A stretch of 64,000 bases of DNA. Source: Pontiellaceae bacterium B1224. GTDB taxonomy: Bacteria > Verrucomicrobiota > Kiritimatiellia > Kiritimatiellales > Pontiellaceae. Below the pieces are notes generated by a model that saw only the letters and a list, made by a program, of their open reading frames with translations, was not told the origin of the DNA and searched no databases. How positions within the stretch are numbered: the stretch's first letter is position 1; the number at the start of each line of letters is the position of its first letter. A program made the translations under genes and the position numbers. Shown here in pieces: positions 17,769 through 27,899 of this stretch. The stretch lies in the NCBI GenBank assembly GCA_029432815.1, contig JAROBA010000019.1:44449-108448 (forward strand). Direction: 5' to 3'.

Positions 17769-18188
17769 ATGAATACAAAGAAACAGAAAAAAGCAGGTTT
17801 CACACTGGTGGAACTGATGGTTGTAGCAATTATCGTAGCAATTCTTGCCGCAGTAGCCATCCCCTTAATGTCGGGTAATACAGATCGTGCCATGGCAACT
17901 GAAGCGCAGGCAGGTTGCAGTACGGTTGCCACCGGGATTAAGCTGTGGGTTGTTGAAGGGTCGGAAACAGGTGAAACTAATGGTATTCCCACCATAGTTG
18001 AATTACCGGGCATCACAGCAGCTGACCTTCAGGGTAACTACTTCAAAGAATACTCAGTTGATTCTGTTGGCAGCGCTAACACCTACACGATCACTGCAAG
18101 CCCTGGTGCTGACGGTAAAGCCTCTGCTGATGTCACTATGACCGTAGTGAACGGTACGGTTACCTGGACTGGCCTCGGTCAAGACTAA
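17769..18188 (+). CDS. Major type IV pilin/pseudopilin
   Basis: A 139-residue prepilin with a 10-residue basic leader ending in Gly, then Phe-Thr-Leu-Val-Glu-Leu. This is the classic prepilin peptidase site with Glu5. A hydrophobic helix of about 20 residues follows and then a small globular domain with one Cys, so no disulphide loop. The ribosome-binding site AAGGAG is strong, and a 129-base leader separates it from the platform gene. A hairpin follows the gene. Strong translation signals and the hairpin suggest it is the most abundant product. The prepilin peptidase is not in the window. Confidence 0.92.
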   Translation: MNTKKQKKAGFTLVELMVVAIIVAILAAVAIPLMSGNTDRAMATEAQAGCSTVATGIKLWVVEGSETGETNGIPTIVELPGITAADLQGNYFKEYSVDSVGSANTYTITASPGADGKASADVTMTVVNGTVTWTGLGQD

Positions 18189-18210
18189 GCAACAAAATAG
18201 TTATACAACA

Positions 18211-18237
18211 ACTTCCGGGCATTCGGTGCCCGGAAGT
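18211..18237 (+). terminator. Stem-loop after the pilin gene
   Basis: An 11-bp perfect stem (ACTTCCGGGCA with TGCCCGGAAGT) and a 5-base loop. Only a weak T run follows (ACATTTCC), so this is more likely a partial terminator or mRNA-end stabiliser. It would raise pilin over the downstream assembly genes, a common arrangement. Confidence 0.6.
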
Positions 18238-18272
18238 ACATTTCCTAAAATTATGTGAATGGAAAAAATTGA

Positions 18273-19211
18273 ATGAGTGCAGAGAACATAGCCGGAATTA
18301 ATATTGCAGATGGCGTCGTAAGTACGGCCCGCGTGGTGCGGCGTGGACGGCATAAACTGGCGCTCACGCATGCGGGGTGGATGGAATATGCGCCAGATGC
18401 AAGCGATGAAGAAATTATTCGGGTGATTCGTTCGTTATGGAAAAAAACGAAGATGCCGACCCGTACGGTATGTTCCGGGTTGCACACCCGATCGCTCTGT
18501 CTTAAATATTTTAAATACCCGGATCTCGCCCCGCGCGAATTAACCTCTGCACTAAGCCTGGAAGCGGAAGAATCGCTACAGCTTCCACCGGGAGAAATTG
18601 CGTTGGACTGGCATTTAAACCGGCCTAAAAATGATCCGTATACCCAGCTGGGTGAACAGCTTCACGGTATTTTGGTTGCCGTGGGTAAAAAAGAGGTGAA
18701 CGGGCAGCTCAATCTGCTGAAAAAAGCCGGACTCTTTCCGGTCATTACCGACGTCGGGTGTACCTCCTTATGTAATTTGTTTTTAGCCCTGCGCGGGGAA
18801 AAGGTGAATACAGATAACGCAGTCTGTGTGGTGAACCTTTCGCGCTTCAATGCTGATATTTCCATTCTTTATAATGATCACTACATCTACCCGCGTACGA
18901 TCATTTCCCGCTCATCAGAATGGTCGAGTAAGGTACAGTATCTCATAGAAAACATTTCCGACGCATTGCTCTATTATCATGTGAAGGTGGATAAAACTCC
19001 GGTAAATCAATTGGTGCTTACCGGCTACGTACCGAAGGATCCGGAATTTGTGGCCCAGATTCACGATACCATTGGCTTGCCTACTGAGGTTTGGAGTCCG
19101 TTGAAAGATAAGAATTTTACGGTTGCCCGTACCATTAAATCGACTAAAGAGCACGATGTGATTTCCCCGCTAATGACCACCAGTCTGGGGCTTGGATTAA
19201 GGAATATCTAA
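18273..19211 (+). CDS. pilM: PilM-like actin-fold pilus assembly protein
   Basis: A 312-residue cytoplasmic protein of the FtsA/PilM actin-like fold. It opens with Ala-Gly-Ile-Asn-Ile-Ala-Asp-Gly, the first phosphate loop, and continues with the PilM pattern Ala-Leu-Ser-Leu-Glu-Ala-Glu-Glu-Ser and Leu-Val-Leu-Thr-Gly-Tyr near the C-terminus. PilM binds the cytoplasmic tail of PilN and links the ATPase side to the inner-membrane alignment complex. The Asn-rich PilM-binding tail of the next gene fits this. It is followed 2 bases later by the PilN-like gene. Confidence 0.8.
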   Translation: MSAENIAGINIADGVVSTARVVRRGRHKLALTHAGWMEYAPDASDEEIIRVIRSLWKKTKMPTRTVCSGLHTRSLCLKYFKYPDLAPRELTSALSLEAEESLQLPPGEIALDWHLNRPKNDPYTQLGEQLHGILVAVGKKEVNGQLNLLKKAGLFPVITDVGCTSLCNLFLALRGEKVNTDNAVCVVNLSRFNADISILYNDHYIYPRTIISRSSEWSSKVQYLIENISDALLYYHVKVDKTPVNQLVLTGYVPKDPEFVAQIHDTIGLPTEVWSPLKDKNFTVARTIKSTKEHDVISPLMTTSLGLGLRNI

Positions 19212-19213
19212 AT

Positions 19214-19804
19214 ATGCCTGTTGATTTTAAAATTAATTTAGCCAAGGACCTGACCAGCTCCACTGAAGAGCGAACCCGGTTCTACAACGGAATGCTGATA
19301 TATCTACTGGCCTGCGCTGTGCTTTTGGTTTTTGTTGCATATACCGCAAGTTCAAACCTGCGCAGTTACATGAAAAACAAGGCTGAGCAGCAACAATTGC
19401 GAACCACAGCATTTGCTGTCGCTGAGCTTGATCCGGCTGCCTTCAAAAACCCCGGGCAGACCTATAATGCGTTGGATACCTATTCCCGGAAGATTGCATC
19501 GTTGAAGCAACTGCTTGGTCAACGGGTTCAGTTGCTTCCGGTGGTGCATAACCTGTTCCTGGACCTGCCGTCGGGGGTCGCTTTGCAGAGTTTATCGGCC
19601 AATACGAGTACGGTATCTTTTGGTTTGGTGATGCCTCCCCCGTCACAGGATGCTGATCCGGTGCGCGATCTCAGGGAGGCCTGGGAGAAGAATGAGGAAC
19701 TGATGAAACGCGTGGTGTCGATTCGCCCCGTCACCGGTGAGCGCCGCACCATGGGTGAGGCATCGGTATTTTTTGTTCAATTTGAATGTGTTTTGAAGAA
19801 ATAG
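19214..19804 (+). CDS. PilN-like inner-membrane alignment protein
   Basis: A 196-residue bitopic membrane protein. A short cytoplasmic tail starts Pro-Val-Asp-Phe-Lys-Ile-Asn-Leu-Ala, matching the conserved Ile-Asn-Leu PilM-docking motif of PilN. One transmembrane helix lies at about 28-48. A coiled-coil segment and a ferredoxin-like periplasmic domain follow. It would pair with one of the PilO-like proteins downstream. Lies directly after pilM. Confidence 0.78.
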   Translation: MPVDFKINLAKDLTSSTEERTRFYNGMLIYLLACAVLLVFVAYTASSNLRSYMKNKAEQQQLRTTAFAVAELDPAAFKNPGQTYNALDTYSRKIASLKQLLGQRVQLLPVVHNLFLDLPSGVALQSLSANTSTVSFGLVMPPPSQDADPVRDLREAWEKNEELMKRVVSIRPVTGERRTMGEASVFFVQFECVLKK

Positions 19805-19812
19805 GTCGAATC

Positions 19813-20367
19813 ATGGATCTCGGTAAATTTAAAGCCAGTCGAACCCGATTGCTTCTATGGGTGCTCATACCGCCCTTTCTTATCTCAGGAATCGGCCTCA
19901 CTTCATTTGCGCTGGACCAGCAGTCGACATGGGTGCTTGAGCGTACAAAGGCGCTCTCTGAAATACTGCCCAAAGTAGTCGCCGCTCAGGAGAGCGTTGA
20001 ATCATTACTCCAAACCTTTAATGCATCAGAAGCCGGTCGTATTAAAACGGAGGATGAACTGATTTCATTTCTGCAGAATGCCGCTAATAATGCGGACTTC
20101 ATGGTTGATTCTCTGAAGGTGGAACGGAAGGTTGCTGCCATGAGTAAAAATGTTCCGGTGCTGGCGGCCAGTATTCGCGGCTCAGGAACCATTATGGCCG
20201 TACGATCATTCCTTGGAGATGTAACCGCACGTCAGCAGCTCTTGTCAGAGACCTCGCTGCAGATCAATCAGGGCGGGCGCAGTCTGGGTGAAGAATCCTG
20301 TCGGGCGGACATCACCTTCGAACTGATTCTCTTCAAAAATGGAAAATCAGGTGGAGAAGTAAAATAA
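19813..20367 (+). CDS. PilO-like alignment protein, copy 1
   Basis: 184 residues from the ATG that begins Met-Asp-Leu-Gly-Lys-Phe-Lys-Ala-Ser-Arg; the frame is open slightly upstream into pilN, but the paralogue downstream starts at the same point. One transmembrane helix lies at about 14-34, followed by a periplasmic coiled coil and a small alpha-beta domain ending Asp-Ile-Thr-Phe-Glu-Leu-Ile-Leu-Phe. Fits a PilO/GspM role. It is clearly related over its whole length to the copy two genes downstream, including the first 10 residues and the last strand. Confidence 0.72.
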   Translation: MDLGKFKASRTRLLLWVLIPPFLISGIGLTSFALDQQSTWVLERTKALSEILPKVVAAQESVESLLQTFNASEAGRIKTEDELISFLQNAANNADFMVDSLKVERKVAAMSKNVPVLAASIRGSGTIMAVRSFLGDVTARQQLLSETSLQINQGGRSLGEESCRADITFELILFKNGKSGGEVK

Positions 20368-20909
20368 TGAGCGCACAGTCAATAAAACACATCAGTGTGA
20401 TGCCGGAGTATAAAGAAGAATCGGTGAAAATTCCCGTCGCAATCACGATGGTGCTTCTGCTGCTGGTTTGCACCCCTCTGGTACTCTGGATTATTAAAAT
20501 TAATGATGAAGGTTCCCGCGCAACAGACATCTCTCAATATAACGCGCTGGTGAGCAAGGTGAACAATGATGTCCGAACGGTAGATGCCATTTTGCGAAAC
20601 GATGCAGAGGAGCTGGAGGCAATCCGTTCCGCGCAGCGTACGCAGGTGGTAACACTGATTGTGCCGGAAGTGGTCATCATTGAAGAGCGGGCGGGAGCCG
20701 CCAAGGCGAAACCGCTTAATATTTCGCTGGATGGGATTTACTGGAGCCCGAATAATCCGCTCGTCAGTATCGGCGATGAAACCTATCGCATCGGGGATGT
20801 ATTGCAGGGATATGAGATTATCGGGATTAATAAGACAACCGTTCAGTTCCAGGCGGCGGATGGAACCCTGATCGTGAAAGATATGTACGAAGATCTTCTC
20901 ATGAAGTGA
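20367..20909 (+). CDS. PilP-like or membrane-anchored pilus assembly protein
   Basis: A 180-residue protein with a cytoplasmic tail of about 27 residues, one transmembrane helix at about 28-45 and a periplasmic part. The C-terminal 60 residues (Ile-Gly-Asp-Glu-Thr-Tyr-Arg-Ile-Gly-Asp-Val-Leu, then Gly-Tyr-Glu-Ile-Ile-Gly-Ile-Asn) look like the small beta domain of PilP/GspC HR domains, which contacts the secretin. Its anchor is a full helix, whereas PilP is normally a lipoprotein; in this it resembles GspC. It starts within the stop codon of the previous gene and sits between the two PilO-like copies. Confidence 0.6.
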   Translation: MSAQSIKHISVMPEYKEESVKIPVAITMVLLLLVCTPLVLWIIKINDEGSRATDISQYNALVSKVNNDVRTVDAILRNDAEELEAIRSAQRTQVVTLIVPEVVIIEERAGAAKAKPLNISLDGIYWSPNNPLVSIGDETYRIGDVLQGYEIIGINKTTVQFQAADGTLIVKDMYEDLLMK

Positions 20910-20949
20910 TAAAGCGGGTTTGAGTATTTTTAAAGAAGCAGGATGTTTC

Positions 20950-21501
20950 ATGGATATCGGAAAGTTCAAAGCAAGTCGTGGCAGGTTGTTGCTGTGGTTT
21001 CTGATCCCCCCTGTCTTGATCGTCGGAGTGGGGCTTAGTTCCTATGCTCTGAAAACCCAATCGGATTGGGAGCTCGAGCGAATGATAAGTTTCGCTGAGG
21101 TATTGCCTCAGTTGGCAACCACGCAGCGTGATGCAGAATTGTTAATACAGGAATTTTCCGGTGCGGAATATTCCAGTCTTAAATCCGCAGACGATTTAAT
21201 CTCATATCTACAAAATACAGCGAACCAAGTAGGCTTTACGGTGGATTCGCTTAAGGTGGAGCGCGGTATGTCGGCGCGCGAAAAAAACGTGCCGAAGCTC
21301 ACTGCGCTCGTTAAGGGAGCGGGGTCGTTCGAGGATATTGAGAACTATATGGGAGAGGTTTCTGCCAATCAGAATCTGCTTTCAGAAGCTTCCATGCAGG
21401 TGAGCCGCTCGGCCAATCCGGCCCGGCCCGATGACTTCCGGGCCGATATCACGTTCGAACTGGTGCTTTTCAGAGCAGCTAATTTAAGCGGAGGAGGGTA
21501 A
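20950..21501 (+). CDS. PilO-like alignment protein, copy 2
   Basis: 183 residues from Met-Asp-Ile-Gly-Lys-Phe-Lys-Ala-Ser-Arg, nearly identical at the start to the copy upstream, with the same transmembrane helix, coiled coil and closing Asp-Ile-Thr-Phe-Glu-Leu-Val-Leu-Phe. The two copies probably arose by tandem duplication and now flank the PilP-like gene. They could form a PilO heterodimer or serve two alternative assemblies. A Gly-rich tail ends the protein. The next gene begins 2 bases after the stop. Confidence 0.7.
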   Translation: MDIGKFKASRGRLLLWFLIPPVLIVGVGLSSYALKTQSDWELERMISFAEVLPQLATTQRDAELLIQEFSGAEYSSLKSADDLISYLQNTANQVGFTVDSLKVERGMSAREKNVPKLTALVKGAGSFEDIENYMGEVSANQNLLSEASMQVSRSANPARPDDFRADITFELVLFRAANLSGGG

Positions 21502-21503
21502 TT

Positions 21504-22010
21504 GTGGTTGCTTGGATGAAACCGAAAAATAATGCCTTCACCCTGCGTCGAGAAGAACCCGTCTTACTGCCGATTGAACAGGAACGCGGGATCCGGAAGA
21601 AGGATGCGGTTCGCAGAGTATGCCGTACCGATAAAAAGGGCGCGACTTTGGTTGAGGTCATGTTCGCTTTGCTCATTCTTGCCATACTGGTCGTTGTAGT
21701 TCCCAGGCTTGTGGAGCACCCTCGGAGATTGGTAGTCAACGCTGTATGGAAACAGATGGCGGTGGGTGCCGCCAACGAAGTGCTTGAGGAAGCGGTTTCG
21801 CTCGGATACGCCAAAGTCGATTCGGTGGATATTGATGCCATAACGGGAAGCTACGCGATGAATGCACGCACGCTTGACGGGACACTGCTGGTTACAGCTC
21901 ATGGAACAGGTTCGCAAAATGATCCTTATTATAAAGAAGTGGCCGTGACGGTTACTGTGCCTGACGGCAACGATTCTGTGACGCTTGAAACGCTTATATT
22001 TGAGGAATAA
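21504..22010 (+). CDS. Minor pilin-like protein (PilV/GspI type) with long leader
   Basis: A 168-residue protein with a prepilin segment Lys-Gly-Ala-Thr-Leu-Val-Glu-Val-Met-Phe and a hydrophobic helix after it. The cleavage site comes only after about 46 residues of basic leader, while most prepilin leaders are under 20. A GTG start is supported by GGAGGAGGG just before it. No later ATG, GTG or TTG fits between it and the cleavage site except an ATG four codons in. The soluble domain is short. Likely part of the pilus tip or initiation complex together with the next two genes. Confidence 0.72.
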   Translation: MVAWMKPKNNAFTLRREEPVLLPIEQERGIRKKDAVRRVCRTDKKGATLVEVMFALLILAILVVVVPRLVEHPRRLVVNAVWKQMAVGAANEVLEEAVSLGYAKVDSVDIDAITGSYAMNARTLDGTLLVTAHGTGSQNDPYYKEVAVTVTVPDGNDSVTLETLIFEE

Positions 22011-22017
22011 TGAAAAA

Positions 22018-22575
22018 ATGATCATGACTGATATTCGTGCGCGCGTTCACCGAAGGAGTGTGGTGGATAACTCGGTGTGTTCGAGCTGTCAGGGTTTTAC
22101 GTTGGTTGAACTTATGGTCGGCATGCTCTCAGGGGCTATTCTTGTATTGATAATTTCAGCGATTATGGTGATTCCGGTCCGCAGTATGAAGGGGAATCGC
22201 GCATATGCCCGGCTCCGTCAGGAAATGGCATACGCTTCACGACTAATGAGCCGGGATATTCGCATCACCGCATGGGGAGATATTGATGACGACCTGATGG
22301 ATGACCATGTGAGATCCGGCTACCTCTTTCTGGATTATAATGAAGAAAATCCGATCATTCGTGATGAAAACGTACTATACCAAAAGGAAGGCGATACCTT
22401 AACACGGACGCTGAATGGTCAGACCGAGATATTGATTTCAGAAGGGCTTCTGCACTTTGAGCCGAGCGCGATTCATGTTGATGGTAAACAGGGTATACTG
22501 TTCGCACTTGAGATGAACAATACTGAAACCGGAGCTTCGATCGTAAAGTCGAGCTATATTCAGGTGAGGAACTGA
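22018..22575 (+). CDS. Minor pilin-like protein (PilW/GspJ type)
   Basis: About 185 residues from the first ATG after the previous gene. A 22-residue leader is followed by Gln-Gly-Phe-Thr-Leu-Val-Glu-Leu-Met-Val, a canonical prepilin cleavage site with Glu5. The region after the helix (Met-Ala-Tyr-Ala-Ser-Arg-Leu-Met-Ser-Arg-Asp-Ile-Arg) has the PilW/GspJ look. Another ATG two codons later is equally possible. It overlaps nothing and is 2 bases from the next gene. Confidence 0.75.
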   Translation: MIMTDIRARVHRRSVVDNSVCSSCQGFTLVELMVGMLSGAILVLIISAIMVIPVRSMKGNRAYARLRQEMAYASRLMSRDIRITAWGDIDDDLMDDHVRSGYLFLDYNEENPIIRDENVLYQKEGDTLTRTLNGQTEILISEGLLHFEPSAIHVDGKQGILFALEMNNTETGASIVKSSYIQVRN

Positions 22576-22577
22576 TC

Positions 22578-24218
22578 ATGAAAGCAATGATGGGTGATAG
22601 GAATAAAGAGGGGGCCATTCTGGGTATCGTACTGATCGTAATGTTGGCGATCTCCATTATTGGATTATCGCTGTTTTCTTTTGGTCGGCACAGCTCCCGC
22701 GAGGCGATTTATGAGCTGAAAAGTGCGCAGGCTTTTTGGATCGCTGAAGCCGGGATTCGGCGGTGCGTGAGCAGTTTGTACGCGGAGACTTGGGGCAGTG
22801 GTTTCAATGAAGTTGCATTTGGGGAGGGAACCTATTCCGTCGTTCAGGATGATGCCGATTCGGATATGTATCTTTCCACTGGAACTGTGATGATGGGTGA
22901 CCAACCCATTAGCCGTCAGGTCCGTGTCCGTATGGAATACATTGCGGAGTCCTTTGAGGATGCAGTCTACAGCGCCAACATACGGGGGCAGGTTGGAAAT
23001 TCAGGGACAGAGTGGAGTCTCAAGATGCATGGCACGAAGAAGGACAAGTATGGAAATTTTATAGAGGGCCCTCCTGTTCCGAATAATCGCGGTAACTTTT
23101 GGGGAGGTAATGATATTGTGAGCGGTAATGTGAATGTTAATGGCGGGGTGCGCTTGTATGACGAAAGTGCCATAGAAAAATTGCCGGCAGATGACAACCC
23201 CTATGAGATTGCCAGCGATATTGAGTGTCACTTTGGAGAGTTTTATGCCGACGGCACGGCCAGTTATCCCCGGGAGCCGATTCCTACAACGCCAGGTTCC
23301 TTCAATCCGCCTGATCTCGATGCCATGGATTATTCCCATAATAACGATTGGGATGTTGCCGCCGAGTTTGCGAAGTTCTCCGGAAATTTGGTCGCTGCCG
23401 GAAATGATGGCGGTTATCGACTTCCTCCTACGCATGCGCTGCACGATGTGGTCGTGCTACGCAATAATGGCGATACGGAAGGTGTTGATTATTATTTCGA
23501 GCCTAAAAGCATGTCCACCAGTGGTGAGACGCCAGCCACCGGGAAATCTCTGATTACACTCGGAGATGATGTGACCTATTATGTGGATGGCCATGTCTGG
23601 TTTAGATCGACGTCTACGTATGGCTTTGTGATCGATGGCCAGTCAACAATCGTTTCCTCCAAGGATATTCATATTGGCGATAACATTATGTATCAAGACC
23701 GCGGTCGGGATTCGGATAGCGATATGCTTGCCTTGGTCGCGCTGGGGGAACTCACCAGCGCGGGCGAATATGATAAACATGGCGATGTCTACTTTGGTGA
23801 TCCGGATACGGGAACACTATATCTCTGCGACGCATTTATGTTTGCTAATAATAATTTTTTGTACAACACCTCGATTGATGGCGATAGTTCGAAACAACAG
23901 CCGGAATCCGGCTTTAAAGTGTACGGGAACTTCATGGCCATGAATCAAGTGGTGGTGAAACGCGATTGGTACCCGGCAGGAAATAGTTATAAACCGGCTG
24001 AGTTTGTTGAAGTCATTAACAGTGATGGCACGACCGAATGGGCCTGGGTGGATGCGGATAGCGGAACTCGGTTGACCGAAGATCAGCAAAACGGCATTCG
24101 GCACTATGCCATGGAAGTGAACTATGATGACCGCATCCGTGACATCGCAACACAAATGAGTGGTCTTCCCCAAGGTCAGGGATCTTTCATCGCAGGTTAC
24201 ACGTGGGAAGAGCTATAG
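22578..24218 (+). CDS. PilX/GspK-type minor pilin or pilus adhesin, 546 residues
   Basis: The N-terminus (Lys-Glu-Gly-Ala-Ile-Leu-Gly-Ile-Val-Leu-Ile-Val-Met-Leu) is a PilX-type prepilin start lacking Glu5. Ala-Gln-Ala-Phe-Trp-Ile-Ala-Glu-Ala-Gly follows, typical of PilX_N and GspK. The remaining 450 residues are Gly-, Asp- and Asn-rich and beta-strand-like, unusually long for PilX. This suggests an exposed tip domain. It closes the operon; a bidirectional terminator follows. The ligand or function of the large domain is unknown. Confidence 0.75.
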   Translation: MKAMMGDRNKEGAILGIVLIVMLAISIIGLSLFSFGRHSSREAIYELKSAQAFWIAEAGIRRCVSSLYAETWGSGFNEVAFGEGTYSVVQDDADSDMYLSTGTVMMGDQPISRQVRVRMEYIAESFEDAVYSANIRGQVGNSGTEWSLKMHGTKKDKYGNFIEGPPVPNNRGNFWGGNDIVSGNVNVNGGVRLYDESAIEKLPADDNPYEIASDIECHFGEFYADGTASYPREPIPTTPGSFNPPDLDAMDYSHNNDWDVAAEFAKFSGNLVAAGNDGGYRLPPTHALHDVVVLRNNGDTEGVDYYFEPKSMSTSGETPATGKSLITLGDDVTYYVDGHVWFRSTSTYGFVIDGQSTIVSSKDIHIGDNIMYQDRGRDSDSDMLALVALGELTSAGEYDKHGDVYFGDPDTGTLYLCDAFMFANNNFLYNTSIDGDSSKQQPESGFKVYGNFMAMNQVVVKRDWYPAGNSYKPAEFVEVINSDGTTEWAWVDADSGTRLTEDQQNGIRHYAMEVNYDDRIRDIATQMSGLPQGQGSFIAGYTWEEL

Positions 24219-24292
24219 CCGCATCGGCCTTTTCAAAGCCGAGAAAGGCTTGCCGCGCCGATTTCCGATCATCATCTTTTGCGAGCCACAAA

Positions 24293-24318
24293 AAAAGGCG
24301 GTCCGAAGACCGCCTTTT
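24293..24318. terminator. Bidirectional terminator between the pilus operon and eno
   Basis: An 11-bp stem (AAAAGGCGGTC with GACCGCCTTTT) with a 4-base CGAA loop. A/T runs on both sides let it end transcripts from the plus-strand pilus operon and the minus-strand enolase gene. Confidence 0.88.
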
Positions 24319-24340
24319 ATCATTAACGAAGAATCGTTAA

Positions 24341-25639
<1,299 letters not shown>

Positions 25640-25769
25640 TTAAAAATTTAATACTTCCCCAAAATCGAGCGGCGAATATAAAGGGGCCCCTAAAAGGGGG
25701 CAACCAAATAAGGATGAGAATTCCTCAAGCCCCGCTGGGCGGAATAAACGGCCTTGCATTCGTGAAGGA

Positions 25770-27860
25770 TTAAAGAAGAACGCCTTCGGGGATGGCGCCA
25801 TCGTCGTTCTGATCCCACCAGCGGCCGGGTTCGTCTCCGATATATTTAATGCTCTTGGTGGTCATCCGGTTACCGCGACTTTTTACACCCTTGACGGCAA
25901 TGTCGTTCGGATTGAAGCGCTGCTGATGAATTCGCTGCCCCTTGGCCGGACGATATTTCACATAGATGGCTTCGGGGGTGCCGTCAACCAGCAGTTGCAG
26001 TTTTGATTTTTCGCCCTGAGAAAGATAATATTCCCGGTTCATGATCGCACCACCGATGGCGAAGCGTTTCATGTAGGTGATGCGGGCGTCGGTATAAACG
26101 GCGGTGAACAGTTTATCGCGATCAAAGATTTCACACCGTTCCAGGCTGTCGTCCACGAACAGTTTTTCCGGCGGCGGCAGCACTTTATATTGTCCGTTCT
26201 TCCAAATCACCAGCAGCTTATCGAGAGAGGAACACTCGAGGATGATTTCGCCCTTCACATTGGTTCCGATATAGCCGTTTTCATCCTGCTTAATCTGCAG
26301 CTCGGTAGACGTCAGTTCGCGCACATCGGCCACTTTGAAGCTGGCGGATTCGGTGCAGCGCGGATACTGATCTTTGTATTCTTTGATGAGACGTTTGATG
26401 TAGCGAATCGTATAGCCGTTGAGTCCGCTGAGATCCTTTTCAACCTGCGCGAGCTCGGCAAGAATCTCTTCAATGTCCTTGCGGTTTTTCTCGATGTCGA
26501 AGAGGGAGATTCGTTTGATGCGTACGCCCAGTAGCATCTCAATGTCGTCGTCCACCACGGCACGTTTAAGCTGGTTGGTGAACGGTTCGAGGCCTTTATA
26601 GATCGCTTTATAAACCGCCTCGTAGGTTTTGCACTGCTCGATTTTTTTATAGATCCGGTTTTCAACAAAGATCTGCACGAGCGTTTTGTTATGGAAGTCG
26701 TCGAGCAACTTCGCCTTTTTCAGCTCCAGTTCCCGTTCGAGAATAATCAGCAGTTGTTTAACGTTTTCGCGCAGGACTTCATCGACGGTCATTTCAACCG
26801 GGCGGTTTTCGCGCAGGCAAATCAAGCGGCTTGAAATCGAGGTTTCACATTTGGTGAAAGCATACAGCGCCTGCATGGCTTTTTCCTGTGAGGCCCCCGG
26901 TGAGAGCGTCAGCTCAATCTCGACTTTCTCGGCCGTAAAATCGTCGATGCTGCGCACCGGCACCTTTTTCTTTTTCACCGCATCTTCAATCGACGCCGTC
27001 AGCGATTCGGTGTTCGTGCCGTGCGGAACTTCAGTAATCACCAGCCGGTTGTTTTTGCGCATTTCAATCTTGGCGCGCAGTTTAACTTTCCCGTTTCCTT
27101 TATTGTAATCGGAAACATCCATCAGCCCGCCGGTCTGGAAGTCGGGCAGCAGATTGAGTTCTGCGGGGGTGCGCACCTTTTCGCGCAGAATTTCAATCTG
27201 CGCTTCGAGCAGTTCAATAAAGTTGTGCGGCAGAATGCTGGTCGATAGACCAACGGCAATGCCATCTGCGCCGAGCATCAGCATCAGCGGGAGTTTGCAC
27301 GGTAAGCTCACCGGCTCTTTGTTGCGGCCATCGTAGCTGGCAATCCATTCCGTCAGCTCTTTATTGAAAATTTCGTTTCGGGCGAGGGGGGTTAATCGAC
27401 ATTCGATATAACGCGAAGCGGCCGCGCGGTCGCCGGTGAAGATATTGCCGAAGTTTCCCTGCCCTTCAATGAGGTAACGCTTGTTCGTGAGCGTCACCAG
27501 CGCATCGGCAATCGAGGCATCGCCGTGCGGGTGATACTGCATGGTATGCCCGACAATGTTGGCCACCTTGATGAAGCGCCCGTCGTCCTTTTCCTTCAGC
27601 GCATGCATGATGCGCCGCTGTACGGGTTTGAGGCCGTCTTCCAGTGCCGGGATGGCGCGGTCGCAGATTACATAGGTTGCATATTCCAGAAAGTTGGTCC
27701 GAACCATTTGGTTCAATGGACCGTGTTCTGCGTGCAGCGGATCGAACCCCTGCTTTTCGTCAACAACGGCGGGAGCTTCTTCCTCAACCGTCTCGGCCGT
27801 TTCTTCTGCCGTCGATTCTTCAAACAGTTCCAGCTCTTCGTCTTTTTTCTTATCTGCCAT
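25770..27860 (-). CDS. parC: DNA topoisomerase IV subunit A-type protein
   Basis: A 696-residue type IIA topoisomerase breakage-rejoining subunit. An acidic, Glu-rich extension of about 40 residues precedes the core. The winged-helix domain holds the catalytic Tyr151 (Ala-Ala-Ser-Arg-Tyr-Ile-Glu-Cys-Arg) and the quinolone-region motif His-Pro-His-Gly-Asp-Ala-Ser. The C-terminal part is short and lacks a full six-bladed GyrA propeller, which favours ParC over GyrA. Gene order parE-parC on one strand supports this. The acidic extension is unusual and could be regulatory. Confidence 0.9.
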   Translation of the reverse strand: MADKKKDEELELFEESTAEETAETVEEEAPAVVDEKQGFDPLHAEHGPLNQMVRTNFLEYATYVICDRAIPALEDGLKPVQRRIMHALKEKDDGRFIKVANIVGHTMQYHPHGDASIADALVTLTNKRYLIEGQGNFGNIFTGDRAAASRYIECRLTPLARNEIFNKELTEWIASYDGRNKEPVSLPCKLPLMLMLGADGIAVGLSTSILPHNFIELLEAQIEILREKVRTPAELNLLPDFQTGGLMDVSDYNKGNGKVKLRAKIEMRKNNRLVITEVPHGTNTESLTASIEDAVKKKKVPVRSIDDFTAEKVEIELTLSPGASQEKAMQALYAFTKCETSISSRLICLRENRPVEMTVDEVLRENVKQLLIILERELELKKAKLLDDFHNKTLVQIFVENRIYKKIEQCKTYEAVYKAIYKGLEPFTNQLKRAVVDDDIEMLLGVRIKRISLFDIEKNRKDIEEILAELAQVEKDLSGLNGYTIRYIKRLIKEYKDQYPRCTESASFKVADVRELTSTELQIKQDENGYIGTNVKGEIILECSSLDKLLVIWKNGQYKVLPPPEKLFVDDSLERCEIFDRDKLFTAVYTDARITYMKRFAIGGAIMNREYYLSQGEKSKLQLLVDGTPEAIYVKYRPAKGQRIHQQRFNPNDIAVKGVKSRGNRMTTKSIKYIGDEPGRWWDQNDDGAIPEGVLL

Positions 27861-27899
27861 GTTTAGTTCTTCCAGCTATTGGAAATAATTTTTTGCGGA

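Noticed and set aside
25682..25699. Terminator for parC in AGGGGCCCCT/CCCCTAAAAGGGG
   Set aside because: Two overlapping short hairpins are possible, but the stems are short and the T run is broken; I could not support a clean terminator.
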